DNA of 16,386 nucleotides. Origin: an uncultured Lachnospiraceae bacterium (lineage in GTDB: Bacteria; Bacillota_A; Clostridia; Lachnospirales; Lachnospiraceae). The notes below the pieces were generated by a model. It worked only from the letters and a program-made list of their open reading frames with translations. It ran no database searches and was not told the origin of the DNA. A program made the position numbers and the translations under genes. Of the stretch, positions 7,737-16,386 are shown one piece after another. How positions within the stretch are numbered: the first letter of the stretch is position 1; the number at the start of each line of letters is the position of its first letter. The DNA is taken from the NCBI GenBank assembly GCA_902795715.1, contig CADBME010000414.1:1-16386 (forward strand), in the 5' to 3' direction.

Positions 7737-8663
7737 TCAGATCTCCTGATCCGGATCCGGACTGCCTGTAATGTGAATCTGACGCAGTATCTTGTCCTTC
7801 TGTTCCGATGTCACAAAAGAATATCCTTTGTAATCCACCCGGACTTCCTCGCCTGCTTTGGGCAGATGACCCGTAGCATGGATCAGAAAACCGTTCAGGG
7901 TCTCAAATTCTTCGGTATCAAAGGAAATACCCAGTATCTCCTCCAGATCATCCAGACGAATCATACCCGAGGCAATAAAGCCTGTGTTTCCCGGAAGGCG
8001 AATAATGTCCTTCTCCTCCACATCGTACTCATCAAGGATATCTCCGACAATGGTCTCCAGGATATCTTCCATGGCCACCAGACCCACAGTCTGCCCGTAT
8101 TCATCCACCACGATGGCAATATGGCTCTTTTCATCCTGCATCTGGGTCAGGAGCTCATGAATATCTTTGGATTCATGAACAAAGACCGGCGGCCTCATGA
8201 TTTCGTCAACCGGCTCATCTTTGGCCTCAAAATACCTCGCCACAGCATCCCGAAAATGAACAAAACCTACAATATGATCCAAATCCTCTTCGTAAACCGG
8301 ATACCGGGAATACTGCTGTCCTACCATGAAATGAACCGCCTCATCAATAGTGGTTCCGGACTCCATGGCCACAATCTTCTGGCGAAACTGCATGACGTTT
8401 TCCACGTCCTTGTCACCAAACTCAAAAATGTTGGAGATCATCTCCGCTTCATCCGCAAGGATAACCCCCTGTTCATGACCTTCCTGAGCGATGTTCATGA
8501 TTTCCTCTTCGTATTCATTCTCCTCCTCTTCCTTTTTAAGGCGGGAGAAATCACTTCTTTTCATCACCTCGGTCAGGCGGATCATCATTACGGCAAGAGC
8601 TGCGATTACCAGAATGGTAAGCAGCAAAACGATGGACAGCACTATGACGGCTGCATTATCCAA
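7737..8663 (-). CDS. CBS-pair/CorC_HlyC-domain membrane protein with a single helix
   Basis: The product resembles the C-terminal half of hemolysin-like CorC/CNNM proteins, which are linked to magnesium or cobalt efflux. Seen: one membrane helix at about 4-28, a basic and acidic linker (KKEEEENEYEEE), a CBS pair around 75-205 (with SRYPVYEEDLDHIVGFVHFRD and IVVDEYGQTVGLVAMEDILE), and a C-terminal CorC_HlyC domain of about 80 residues. The DUF21/CNNM transmembrane domain of full-length relatives is missing, so transport by this protein alone is doubtful. The start is uncertain. TTG at 8663 has GGAGGT seven bases upstream and is preferred; ATG at 8678 overlaps that site, and ATG at 8711 has none. 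It follows nnr by 85 bases. Confidence 0.85.
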   Translation of the reverse strand: MDNAAVIVLSIVLLLTILVIAALAVMMIRLTEVMKRSDFSRLKKEEEENEYEEEIMNIAQEGHEQGVILADEAEMISNIFEFGDKDVENVMQFRQKIVAMESGTTIDEAVHFMVGQQYSRYPVYEEDLDHIVGFVHFRDAVARYFEAKDEPVDEIMRPPVFVHESKDIHELLTQMQDEKSHIAIVVDEYGQTVGLVAMEDILETIVGDILDEYDVEEKDIIRLPGNTGFIASGMIRLDDLEEILGISFDTEEFETLNGFLIHATGHLPKAGEEVRVDYKGYSFVTSEQKDKILRQIHITGSPDPDQEI

Positions 8664-8748
8664 ATATTCCACCTCCATCAACAACCTGCCCGTCAAATCG
8701 GCAGGAAACATGATCTGAAATCCGTCTTCTTCTTTCGGAATAAATATA

Positions 8749-10335
8749 TCAGTCCTTATCTGCTTTCTTCCCCATAATCTGTGCCGCTGCGTCCGGCAGG
8801 TCCGAGGCCATCAGACCCCGTCGTCCGCCTGTGGACGCTGCCAGATCTCCGGCCAGACCATGGCAATAGACACCCAGCCTTGCCGCTGTGACCAGATCAT
8901 GGCGGCGATCCTGCCGGTCGGGATCAGTCCCATACTGGGCAAGAAGACCGCAGATTATTCCGGTCAGAACATCTCCACTTCCGCCAACCGCCATACCTTC
9001 ATTGCCGGATCTGTTAATATAGACTTCCTCACCAGCCCCGGCTACAAGAGTCCTGGCATCCTTGAGGACAATAACATGGTCCTCATCCGACAGGGACATA
9101 ACCGTATCCAGAGGATTGTCAATTATTTCCCTGATTGATCTTCCGGTAAGTCTGGCCATTTCCCCTGGATGAGGAGTCAGAATGATTCCCCAGGGGTAAT
9201 GTTGATAGAGCTCTCTTACCTCGGAATCCTCATGCAGACCCCGGGCCAGAAGATTGATTCCATCCGCATCAATGACAAGAGGGACCTTTGCACAGGATAG
9301 AACCTTTTTAAGACAATAAAAGGCGGCTTCTGATTGACCAAGGCCAGGACCAATGCCTATGACAGTGGCCCAGGAAATGGCATTTTCAAGCTCCTGATCA
9401 AGGGATGCCATTCCTTTCTCTTCCCGGCCTGAATCCGGGAATCCTTCATCATGGTAAGTCGATAAGATGGCATCCGGAAGCCCGGTTTGAAGAATCTGCC
9501 GGTTGGAGGCGGCAGTGAGAATTCTGACCAGACCCCCTCCGGACCGGTAGGCACCCTTTCCGGATAAAAGGGCTGCGCCGGCCATATTGGTGGAACCGGC
9601 TATCAGTAATATTTTACCATAGTTTCCTTTATTCGACCATGCTTTTCTTACAGGCAGCAGGGAAAGGTCCTGCCGGGTGAAAGAAACCATCCCGGGTCCG
9701 ATGGCCCGAATGGACTCCGGCATGAAACCCATCTCCTTTATCAGGACTTGTCCCGCATAGTCAGCCCCCGGGTAAAGAAGGAGTCCTGACTTGGACAGGC
9801 CGAAGGTGACTGTCAGATCCGCCCGGACCGCAACCCCGCGAATCTTCCCGTTTCCGGCATCGACGCCGGAAGGAAGGTCCACGGAAACCACGTAGCCTGA
9901 CCGCCTGTTCACTTCCTCGATAACCTGACGGTGGGGCCCTTTGACTTCTCTGCTGAGGCCGACGCCGAACAGGGCATCGATCCAGACGTCCGGATCTTCT
10001 TCGGGCATCCCGTCCAAAAATTCGGCCTTCAGCTTATCCAGGATGTCCCTTTGGATACGGTAGGAATCCGTCATGGAAGGAACTGCACCAATCTCATAGA
10101 AAGAGACCCGGTAGCCCCTGGCCAGAAGAATTCTCCCTGCCGCCAGACCATCTCCTCCGTTATTCCCTCGCTCCACCAGTACCTGAATCCGGCTCCCGGG
10201 AGGAAAGCGGGAAGAGATTTCATCCGCTACCGTCAGAGAAGCTCTTTCCATCAGAACAATACCCGGAATGCCCAAAACCTCAATATTGTAGGCATCAATT
10301 TTCTGCATCTCTTCTCTATTTGCAATATACTCCAT
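8749..10335 (-). CDS. nnr: Bifunctional NAD(P)HX epimerase/ADP-dependent dehydratase
   Basis: Nnr repairs NADH and NADPH that have been hydrated by heat or by GAPDH side reaction. The epimerase domain interconverts R and S forms and the dehydratase domain restores the S form using ADP. Both domains are present in 528 residues. The YjeF N-terminal domain covers about 1-210, with GNNGGDG at 57-63 and VDLPSGVDA at 152-160. The ribokinase-like C-terminal domain covers about 225-520, with KGNYGKILLIAGS at 236-248, GIGPGLG at 327-333, DADGINLL at 356-363, TPHPGEMARL at 387-396 and GGSGDVLTG with Asp455 at 451-459. The ATG at 10335 has GGAG seven bases upstream. It follows rex, another NAD(H)-related gene. 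The assignment is secure. Confidence 0.95.
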   Translation of the reverse strand: MEYIANREEMQKIDAYNIEVLGIPGIVLMERASLTVADEISSRFPPGSRIQVLVERGNNGGDGLAAGRILLARGYRVSFYEIGAVPSMTDSYRIQRDILDKLKAEFLDGMPEEDPDVWIDALFGVGLSREVKGPHRQVIEEVNRRSGYVVSVDLPSGVDAGNGKIRGVAVRADLTVTFGLSKSGLLLYPGADYAGQVLIKEMGFMPESIRAIGPGMVSFTRQDLSLLPVRKAWSNKGNYGKILLIAGSTNMAGAALLSGKGAYRSGGGLVRILTAASNRQILQTGLPDAILSTYHDEGFPDSGREEKGMASLDQELENAISWATVIGIGPGLGQSEAAFYCLKKVLSCAKVPLVIDADGINLLARGLHEDSEVRELYQHYPWGIILTPHPGEMARLTGRSIREIIDNPLDTVMSLSDEDHVIVLKDARTLVAGAGEEVYINRSGNEGMAVGGSGDVLTGIICGLLAQYGTDPDRQDRRHDLVTAARLGVYCHGLAGDLAASTGGRRGLMASDLPDAAAQIMGKKADKD

Positions 10336-10356
10336 AAAGCTTCTCCACAAAACAAA

Positions 10357-10410
10357 GATAAAGCATCCTTCGTATCCGCAAGCTGCGAACACCCGGGATG
10401 CTTTCTTATC
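10357..10410 (-). terminator. Long inverted repeat between rex and nnr
   Basis: AAAGCATCC (10360-10368) and GGATGCTTT (10396-10404) pair perfectly around 27 bases; flanking GAT/ATC extends the stem with a bulge, and the loop holds a nested CGCA/TGCG hairpin. On the minus strand ATCTTTGTTTTG follows. It may end rex transcription partially, but the loop is large. Confidence 0.45.
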
Positions 10411-10427
10411 TTTTAAAAATTATCTGT

Positions 10428-11090
10428 TTACTGATTATGAATCCTGTAGGAAAGGGTCATAATGCTGTCAGCCAGATGGACATTTTCGATGATAATATCC
10501 TCCGGCAGATTGAGATCCATCGGAGCGAAGTTCCAAAAAGCCCTGATGCCCAGTCCCACCAGCCTTTCCGCTAGCTCGGGGGCCTTGGCCTTAGGCAGGG
10601 TAAGGGCTGCGATTCTCACATCATGTTCCTGAATAAAGGTTTCCAGCATGTCAATATCATATACTTCCACGCCTCGGACCGTCATGCCGATCAGTCTGGG
10701 GTTTACATCAAACAGACCCACGATGGAAAAACCATTTTTGTCAAACTCCTGATTATTGGCCAGAGCCTGTCCCAGGTTGCCTGCCCCGATGATAATGATA
10801 TTATTCTTCTCTTCAAGGCCCAGAATCCTTCCCATCTCTTTATAGAGGAATTCAACATTATAACCGTAGCCCTGCTGTCCGAAACCACCGAAATTATTCA
10901 GATCCTGCCGAAACTGAGAGGCAGTTACATTCATCCTGTTGCTCAATTCGCTGGATGAAATGCGAACAACTCCACTCCGGAGAAGATCTCCCAGATATCT
11001 GTAATATCGGGGCAGCCGTTTAATCACAGCCGGCGAAATATTCTTCGCATTCACGTGGTCCGGAGAGTTTCCATGATTATTGTCTGACAT
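10428..11090 (-). CDS. rex: Redox-sensing transcriptional repressor Rex
   Basis: Rex is a dimeric repressor that leaves its operators when NADH rises, controlling fermentation and energy genes in Firmicutes. The 220 residues show the winged-helix domain (RLPRYYRYL at 25-33, SSELSNRMNVTASQFRQDL at 46-64, the GGFGQQGYGYNV loop at 68-79), the Rossmann NADH site GAGNLG at 102-107 with Asp128 at the end of the second strand, and the C-terminal domain-swap helix DSIMTLSYRI. The ATG at 11090 has AAGGAG six bases upstream, and a strong promoter precedes it. No full TTGTTAA-N4-TTAACAA operator was found in the window, including at its own promoter. nnr follows in the same direction. Confidence 0.97.
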   Translation of the reverse strand: MSDNNHGNSPDHVNAKNISPAVIKRLPRYYRYLGDLLRSGVVRISSSELSNRMNVTASQFRQDLNNFGGFGQQGYGYNVEFLYKEMGRILGLEEKNNIIIIGAGNLGQALANNQEFDKNGFSIVGLFDVNPRLIGMTVRGVEVYDIDMLETFIQEHDVRIAALTLPKAKAPELAERLVGLGIRAFWNFAPMDLNLPEDIIIENVHLADSIMTLSYRIHNQ

Positions 11091-11114
11091 CAGCTTCTCC
11101 TTCCGGATCTAATG

Positions 11115-11139
11115 ATAATGATAAACCATGTCTCATTAT
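11115..11139. promoter_or_regulatory. Inverted repeat over the rex -10 and start site
   Basis: ATAATGA (11115-11121) and TCATTAT (11133-11139) are perfect inverted arms spaced by 11 bases. They overlap the -10 box and predicted start of rex. This position suits an operator, but the bases do not match the known Rex motif. Confidence 0.35.
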
Positions 11140-11163
11140 AAACAAACTTGGGAGCAAAGTCAA
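11135..11163 (-). promoter_or_regulatory. Promoter of rex
   Basis: On the minus strand TTGACT (11163-11158) and TATAAT (11140-11135) are 17 bases apart. Transcription should start near 11128. Confidence 0.85.
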
Positions 11164-11229
11164 TTTATAATCCCGCATCATCCCTTATTTAGCCGGAAGC
11201 ACCTGGGACCCGGTCATTTCTTTCTTTTT

Positions 11230-14200
11230 TCATCTGCCCTTTTCAATCTTTAACCGAAAGCGCAGGGGAAGAATGGCAGCTCCCAAAAGAAGGAGCAGTC
11301 CACAGATGTAGAAAAGACCTGTGCCGGGGCCTCCCGATTTAGGAAGCTCGTAACCGGAATGGTTATATACCGTAATCCGGCGCAATCCAGGCTGGATATC
11401 ATCAATTATTAGTGGTGTGTCATGATAAGAGGCTGTGAAACGGCCGGATTCAACGTTAAGAACCACCGGATCATCCAGAGTCTCGTATCCTTTCGGCGCT
11501 TTTTCTTCCACAAGATAATAAGTGCCGGGAGCCAGGGAGCCCAGCTCCACAATACCATCTTTCTCCGTCGTTCCACTGACATCCGGCTCGGCATCTTTTT
11601 TGGGTTGTCCCTTTTCCACTTTCTCCTTGTTATAAAGAGCAAAGGTTGCACCAGCCAGAGTATTATGGGTATCCGATCCTTTTTTCACAATCTGAACCGT
11701 TCTCTTCCTCATATTCGATATAACCAGTCCGTAGTGGATGGTTCCATCTTTCTCTTCCTTATTCAGCCACAGGCACAGATCCACACTTTCCAGAGTCACT
11801 TTTCCCGTAGTGCTTATGGAAAAACGGATATCCTCAGGAAGGGCCTCATAGCCTTCGGGAGTCGAGATTTCAGAGAGGAAATACATTCCCGGCTTGAGTC
11901 CTCCATCAACTTTGGGGATCATACCATCGGCATCCGTGACCAGACGCTCACAGCCTATGACCGGAGCATAATCTTTCATGGGCTCTCCATCCAGACCAAA
12001 TACCTCGGGATGGAGGCGGAATGCAACATCTTTTAAGGGCAGCCGGCTTTCCCCATCGATCTTTCTTGCATCAAAGGTAAAGGGTTTATTGACAATGCTG
12101 ATTTCCGGCATATCTGCCTGGGATTCCTGGGAAATCGTATAGGCCTCGGTAGAGTCCGGCTTACCGTTTACCGTCACCTGGCCTTCCGCATCCATGCAGA
12201 TAGTCATCTTATCATCTGCCAGCATGGACTGATAGCCCATGGGTGTCATCGTCTCTTTTAGTGTATAGATTTCCCCTTTCTCCAGGCAGGCCAGGGTGAT
12301 CATTCCCTCTTCATCTGATGTATAGGTCTTGGCACCCAGATTCTCTCCTTTGCTGTCCTTGAGGGTAAAGACTGCTCCCGACAGGGGCTTTCCTTCCCCA
12401 TCTACTTTCTTCAGCAAAAGACCGTTTCGAACATTTGATACTTTATCTGTCCTGATATTTTTTATGGTTTCAGAGGATCCGTGGGCTTCTCCCCTGTCAT
12501 AGTGGACTGTATAGGTATAGCCCTCCTTGACAAAGTCTTTGCCCTTGGACCTTCCACCCAGCGTCACCTGGTTGCCGTCCGCCAGAGGCAGAATTTCTTT
12601 AAAGCCAGTCACATTACCTTCATCATCCACTTGCGGATCGGTCAGTTTGACTTCCATGACCTGATACTGGTCAAAATTCTTTCCGCTTTCCAGCTGGTCA
12701 AAATACCAGGAGAGGTTATTGGATCCTGATTTCATCTGACGAAGGCTCTTGTCAAGAAGAACCGACTTTCCGCTGCCATCCACAATATAAACACCGAAAT
12801 AAATCGGATCTCTGGATTCCATGTAGTCCGCATCGGACCAGCTTTTCTCCACACTGAGTCCCCATCCTCTCCGATTGTGAACTTCAATGGCCGGATCACT
12901 GTTATCACGGATGGTGCCCGAGCTGCCATCGCCTATGTAGGAGCCTTCAACCCGCTTATAGCCGATCAGGGTGTATCCCATGGGTATCTCGCTCTTTCTT
13001 TCCTCCAGCCTGAACTTTGTCCCTACCAGCAGTTCACGGATTTCCACACTGAAACCTGCGGGGATTCTGGAGATTCCGCCGTTAGGAGAAGTGGTAAAGA
13101 CAGCTGATTTTTTCTCGGCTGCTGTCAGATCGTCAAGCTCCGTTTTCCCAAGACTAAGGAAAGTTTCCTTTTCGGGATCCCACCGGCAGTAATTCATGTT
13201 TTCATCTTTAACATAATAATCATGCATGTAGGCTGCCGGAAGATCCTGATCATTTTCACTTCCCAGATAGAGACGGAACTGGAAAACAGTCGGATCGGCT
13301 TTCCGGTCAAGAAGGGTCTTTCCATCTTCTGCAAACAGCTTTTTGGTAATAGTCAGAGTCCGCAGGGCACCCGGACTGACATGGTTTTCATAGTCCACCT
13401 GAGGCCGGTTTTCCACGGTGGCAGCTGTAATCGCGTAATCACTGCGCCCGTCTTTGTCCGAATCCTCCCCTGTAAGCGTCTCCTTATTTGCCTTGACCTG
13501 GTCATAGATCTCGGGGTTGATTCCGCATTCGGTGATGTAGTAATCCGTGGTCTTATCCGGAAAACGTATGACGGCAGACTGACCCGGTTTCAGGAAGAAA
13601 CAGTTTTGATAGGCTTTCTTTCCCGAAGGCGGTGTAAAGTTTTCAGCATATTTTACCGGTGTATTCTTTCCGGTGTAGGTTACCAGGTACTCATCATTTT
13701 CTTTTTCATCGAGCAGTCTGTATCTGGGATCATCTTTGGTCCGGTACCAGATCTGATAAGGAAATTCAGCCAGCTTGTAATCCGGTTTATCGGTACCGGA
13801 AATGCTTTTACTCAGAACAACCGTTCCGGGTTTTACGGCAGCCAGATTAAATCGCATCTTCAGATTGGAAGCTCCGGCTCCACGCTCCATGTAAAACATT
13901 TTCATGGTGTGAGTGGAATAATCCTTAAATACATACTGACCATTTTCATTTTGGGTAAAGATTTCCGCCAGCCAGGACTGAACTTCCCCTTCCGAAGCCT
14001 TGGGATTTCTTGTCCGGTAATTGCTTTCAAAAACATCCCTTAGTGTCGTCTGGTTTCCCCCGGTCTCTTTTTCACGAAGGCTTCTGGTAATCTGACCGGT
14101 ACGGAAATTGATATTTCCCACCATGGCCTGATGAACACCGCCAAGGTCCATTACCAGTTCTCCATCCACATAGAGCCAGAAATCATCGTCTCCTGAAAAC

Positions 14201-16386
14201 TCGAAAATGATATCGTGTCCCCAGGCATCCAGCCCGCTGGCTGTCTGGGTAAAAGCTGCATTCATTTCCATTCCGAAGAAATAGTCGGCCTCGTTCTCAC
14301 GGATCATGTAAAGCTTCTCTCCCTTCCTGGGGTCCAGGTCGGAAAGCGGATTGGCCAGAACATCGGTCTGATTGGTTACCGATGCGTATACTCCCGGTGT
14401 CAGTTTGTTATAAGGCATAAACTGTCCGTGGGTCCTGGTCGGTCTGGTCGGATTTCCTATAGCCGCAAGCTGGTCGTAGACGGTAAAGTTTCCGTCTTTT
14501 CCCAGAGTGGCAAAATTCTGAGTGCTGTCGTAGGTAAAATAGCCACTCTCGTGATAGGCACTCTCTATAAAGAGGTGGTTGACCGGCTTCATACCGGATG
14601 GGTCAAAAAGTCTGGATAAGGACTGGGTTTTTCCCGTACCGGTTTTAACCGGATCCGTCATGGGATAGCCATTCACCAGATTGGTGGATACAAGACCTGC
14701 TGCGTTGCTGTCATGTCCCAGAATCTCAGTCTGCAGAGAGTCACGTTGTGACTTAAGGGGATTGTTGAAGTCTATCATCTTCATGGTGATGCCGTAGTCT
14801 TCATTATCAATGGTTTTCACTGTAGTCAGCTGGTCTTCCGGCGCCTTGTTCATGACCGCAAAGTAGAAGTCATCTGCCTCCGCCAGAGGACAGGATGTGA
14901 TATGCCCATCCTGTGCCCGAACACCGGCATACTCATAGTAAGGATCATCCCAGGCAATGATAGTGGTATAGTCATCCCCATAGCGCCGGCCATTGAGATT
15001 GATGCCGATCTTCCTGTCTGAGAGAATCTGACTTCCCTTCAACTGGGGTGCTATGAACTTTCCGGAATAAGCATTCTGCAATTCATAATAAAAACTAGGT
15101 GTCACTCCGTCTTCGTAGAAGTATTCAGTGAAATCCCAAAGAGCCGTGTTGATCTTGCTGCTGACCCACTGGATCACATCACCGCTTTCATAGCAGCGAA
15201 TCAGGGATCCGTCATGATCAACCGCATAGAATTCATACCTTTTAGCCCCTTCATTCCAGATACGGGTATAAAGAATAACCTGCTTTCCGTCTGACAGATT
15301 GACGGTATCCGAAACGCTGATCTTGTGGGCTGTGCAGACAGCAAAATCATCATCGGACAGGGTATCCGACTTCTCTACAAGGTACATGCCGGAATAGTTG
15401 CTGAAGCCTTTTCTGCTCTCAAAACCACTGGCCGTCTGTCCGTTGACCAGATTCAGATAGTATTCCCCAACCTTAAAGAGATAGGTCCCGCTTTCACTAT
15501 TGGGTATAACTGTAATTCTGGAATAGACCTGATGAGGACTCTCCAACAGATGAAGCTTGTCTTTTTCCAGGGTCAGATATCGGGTACCTTCCTTTGTCTC
15601 CGTGCTGATATAGTATTCTTTGTCGGAAATCCAGGTAAATGTCCATTCGCTGATATCCCTGTCTTTAGCCACCAGCAGATATCCTTTGCGGTTAATGACA
15701 TCAGGCCGGACCAGAAGATCCTCCCCGGCCAGTCTTTTATTGCCCGACATGGCATCACTCTTCATGGCTGTTCCGGTGATATCGGCATCATACCAGGCGA
15801 CGCCGCAGCTTTTTCCGTCCAGGTCAAAGGGATCTTTCTCCGCTTCATCATAGTAAGAAAGCTGGATCCTGGCATTCACGTCTGTGGCGGAATTGTAGGC
15901 CGCAAAGCCATTCCCGTTTGCTCCGCCCTGCATATTCCAATAATATCCGCCTGTACCGGCTAACCGGAAGGTGTTGGCCTGGTTGGGGAAAAGACTGATG
16001 GTAAAAACTGTCGCCTGGGATGAGTCGACAAGGGACAGACTATTGCCGGACTGTCTGACATATTTCTTTCCCTCCCCGTCCATACAGTAGACAAGGAACT
16101 GATTATCCTTTCCGGAAACCTGTTCAAAGTAGTACTTGACGCTCCCCGAAGCTTCTTTGGGCGAGGCGGCCGCCGGCTTGATTTTTCTGATTCCGGTCCT
16201 GGAACCGGAAACGGTATAGGAAGAAGCCGTAAAATAATAGCCGTCCGGATGGCAGACATAGAATCCCTTCTTGCCCAGCCGGGCAATTTCTTCTAAGGAG
16301 GAAACCACATTCAGGCCGGGCTCCACGATATCCTTGGGAGTCTCAAGGATGGCATAGACCGAGAAAGAATCGGTTTCAAAATTCAG
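11230..16386 (-). CDS. Giant LPXSG-anchored adhesin with fibro-slime and SpaA/Cna-B modules (N-terminus outside window)
   Basis: The frame runs from the right edge to TGA at 11230, 1718 codons, and continues beyond the window, so the signal peptide is not seen. From the N-terminal side: an FSVYAI segment; two similar beta-rich modules of about 100 residues (nt 16140-15346); a segment with LWDFTEYF and GKFIAPQ (about 15100-15000); a fibro-slime domain (about 14560-13840) with the hallmark FSGDDDFWLYVDG and DLGGVHQ; then Cna-B/SpaA-type repeats starting near 13400, 12430, 12080 and 11705, with KKVDGEGKPLSGAVF, YTLKET, YYLVEEKAPKGY and similar isopeptide-type blocks; and a C-terminal LPKSG, membrane helix and basic tail. 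It is a cell-wall-attached surface protein, plausibly an adhesin or pilin tip. The binding target is unknown. No sortase gene is in the window. Confidence 0.93.
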   Translation of the reverse strand: MNFETDSFSVYAILETPKDIVEPGLNVVSSLEEIARLGKKGFYVCHPDGYYFTASSYTVSGSRTGIRKIKPAAASPKEASGSVKYYFEQVSGKDNQFLVYCMDGEGKKYVRQSGNSLSLVDSSQATVFTISLFPNQANTFRLAGTGGYYWNMQGGANGNGFAAYNSATDVNARIQLSYYDEAEKDPFDLDGKSCGVAWYDADITGTAMKSDAMSGNKRLAGEDLLVRPDVINRKGYLLVAKDRDISEWTFTWISDKEYYISTETKEGTRYLTLEKDKLHLLESPHQVYSRITVIPNSESGTYLFKVGEYYLNLVNGQTASGFESRKGFSNYSGMYLVEKSDTLSDDDFAVCTAHKISVSDTVNLSDGKQVILYTRIWNEGAKRYEFYAVDHDGSLIRCYESGDVIQWVSSKINTALWDFTEYFYEDGVTPSFYYELQNAYSGKFIAPQLKGSQILSDRKIGINLNGRRYGDDYTTIIAWDDPYYEYAGVRAQDGHITSCPLAEADDFYFAVMNKAPEDQLTTVKTIDNEDYGITMKMIDFNNPLKSQRDSLQTEILGHDSNAAGLVSTNLVNGYPMTDPVKTGTGKTQSLSRLFDPSGMKPVNHLFIESAYHESGYFTYDSTQNFATLGKDGNFTVYDQLAAIGNPTRPTRTHGQFMPYNKLTPGVYASVTNQTDVLANPLSDLDPRKGEKLYMIRENEADYFFGMEMNAAFTQTASGLDAWGHDIIFEFSGDDDFWLYVDGELVMDLGGVHQAMVGNINFRTGQITRSLREKETGGNQTTLRDVFESNYRTRNPKASEGEVQSWLAEIFTQNENGQYVFKDYSTHTMKMFYMERGAGASNLKMRFNLAAVKPGTVVLSKSISGTDKPDYKLAEFPYQIWYRTKDDPRYRLLDEKENDEYLVTYTGKNTPVKYAENFTPPSGKKAYQNCFFLKPGQSAVIRFPDKTTDYYITECGINPEIYDQVKANKETLTGEDSDKDGRSDYAITAATVENRPQVDYENHVSPGALRTLTITKKLFAEDGKTLLDRKADPTVFQFRLYLGSENDQDLPAAYMHDYYVKDENMNYCRWDPEKETFLSLGKTELDDLTAAEKKSAVFTTSPNGGISRIPAGFSVEIRELLVGTKFRLEERKSEIPMGYTLIGYKRVEGSYIGDGSSGTIRDNSDPAIEVHNRRGWGLSVEKSWSDADYMESRDPIYFGVYIVDGSGKSVLLDKSLRQMKSGSNNLSWYFDQLESGKNFDQYQVMEVKLTDPQVDDEGNVTGFKEILPLADGNQVTLGGRSKGKDFVKEGYTYTVHYDRGEAHGSSETIKNIRTDKVSNVRNGLLLKKVDGEGKPLSGAVFTLKDSKGENLGAKTYTSDEEGMITLACLEKGEIYTLKETMTPMGYQSMLADDKMTICMDAEGQVTVNGKPDSTEAYTISQESQADMPEISIVNKPFTFDARKIDGESRLPLKDVAFRLHPEVFGLDGEPMKDYAPVIGCERLVTDADGMIPKVDGGLKPGMYFLSEISTPEGYEALPEDIRFSISTTGKVTLESVDLCLWLNKEEKDGTIHYGLVISNMRKRTVQIVKKGSDTHNTLAGATFALYNKEKVEKGQPKKDAEPDVSGTTEKDGIVELGSLAPGTYYLVEEKAPKGYETLDDPVVLNVESGRFTASYHDTPLIIDDIQPGLRRITVYNHSGYELPKSGGPGTGLFYICGLLLLLGAAILPLRFRLKIEKGR
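11233..11346 (-). other. Cell-wall sorting signal of the giant adhesin
   Basis: LPKSG (11346-11332) is followed by GPGTG, a hydrophobic stretch FYICGLLLLLGAAILPL and a basic tail RFRLKIEKGR. This is a standard sortase substrate end, with Ser in place of the usual Thr. Confidence 0.9.
15346..16140 (-). repeat. Duplicated protein module in the giant adhesin
   Basis: Counting from the GTG at 16326, residues about 63-163 and 226-327 align with the pattern Y(V/L)...L.L..S, PN, F..G.YY.N, GF. The pairs KKYVRQSGNSLSLVDS / TRYLTLEKDKLHLLES and GGYYWNMQGGANGNGF / GEYYLNLVNGQTASGF show it best. The copies have diverged far, so the duplication is old. The pattern recalls beta-trefoil-like binding repeats, but that is inference. 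Confidence 0.6.

Noticed and set aside
7632..8777. Plus-strand 381-codon open frame opposite the CorC-like gene
   Set aside because: It is antisense to a gene with clear domains, begins in the tandem repeat, and has a low-complexity composition with no recognisable family.
13222..14043. Plus-strand 273-codon open frame opposite the adhesin
   Set aside because: It lies entirely antisense to the fibro-slime and Cna-B region and shows no ribosome binding site or recognisable domain.

Overview
The window looks like a chromosomal segment of an anaerobic Firmicute of class Clostridia, most likely family Lachnospiraceae. This rests on gene content and style: hexameric GdhA, Rex, a YugP-type zinc peptidase, a fused Nnr, strong AGGAGG-type ribosome binding sites, sigma-A promoters, and a giant adhesin with fibro-slime and SpaA/Cna-B modules ending in an LPXSG sorting signal. 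No phage, transposase, CRISPR or plasmid genes were seen.

Layout, left to right: the start of pgk (minus, cut by the left edge); a hairpin terminator; gap (minus); a 0.7 kb divergent regulatory region with a promoter for gap, a promoter plus terminator for a short RNA, and the gdhA promoter with a long leader; gdhA (plus) and its terminator; then a run read on the minus strand: rlmH-like gene A, rlmH-like gene B, yugP-like peptidase, an amino-acid-type solute-binding lipoprotein, yebC, a single-helix CBS/CorC protein, nnr, rex, and a giant surface protein open to the right edge. A plus-strand tRNA-Arg(CCG), with its own promoter and a terminator, sits between the two rlmH-like genes.

How the genes relate: gap and pgk are consecutive glycolytic steps. 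Several genes touch NAD(P)(H): GAPDH and GDH use it, Rex senses the NADH/NAD ratio, and Nnr repairs hydrated NAD(P)H. yebC, the lipoprotein, yugP and rlmH-B are tightly spaced and could share a transcript.

Three observations stand out. (1) The two RlmH homologues have lost complementary halves of the enzyme. B keeps the SAM-binding GGSLGLS loop but lacks the C-terminal tail. A keeps the tail (YRGYRI...PYHK) but has lost the SAM loop. RlmH is a homodimer whose active site combines the SAM site of one subunit with the tail of the other, so this pair could be an obligate heterodimer. (2) gap carries an in-frame TAA where Tyr is expected, 29 codons before the natural end, removing the conserved WYDNENSY segment. 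(3) The gdhA leader region holds a short terminated transcript and a 17-base element that occurs twice.
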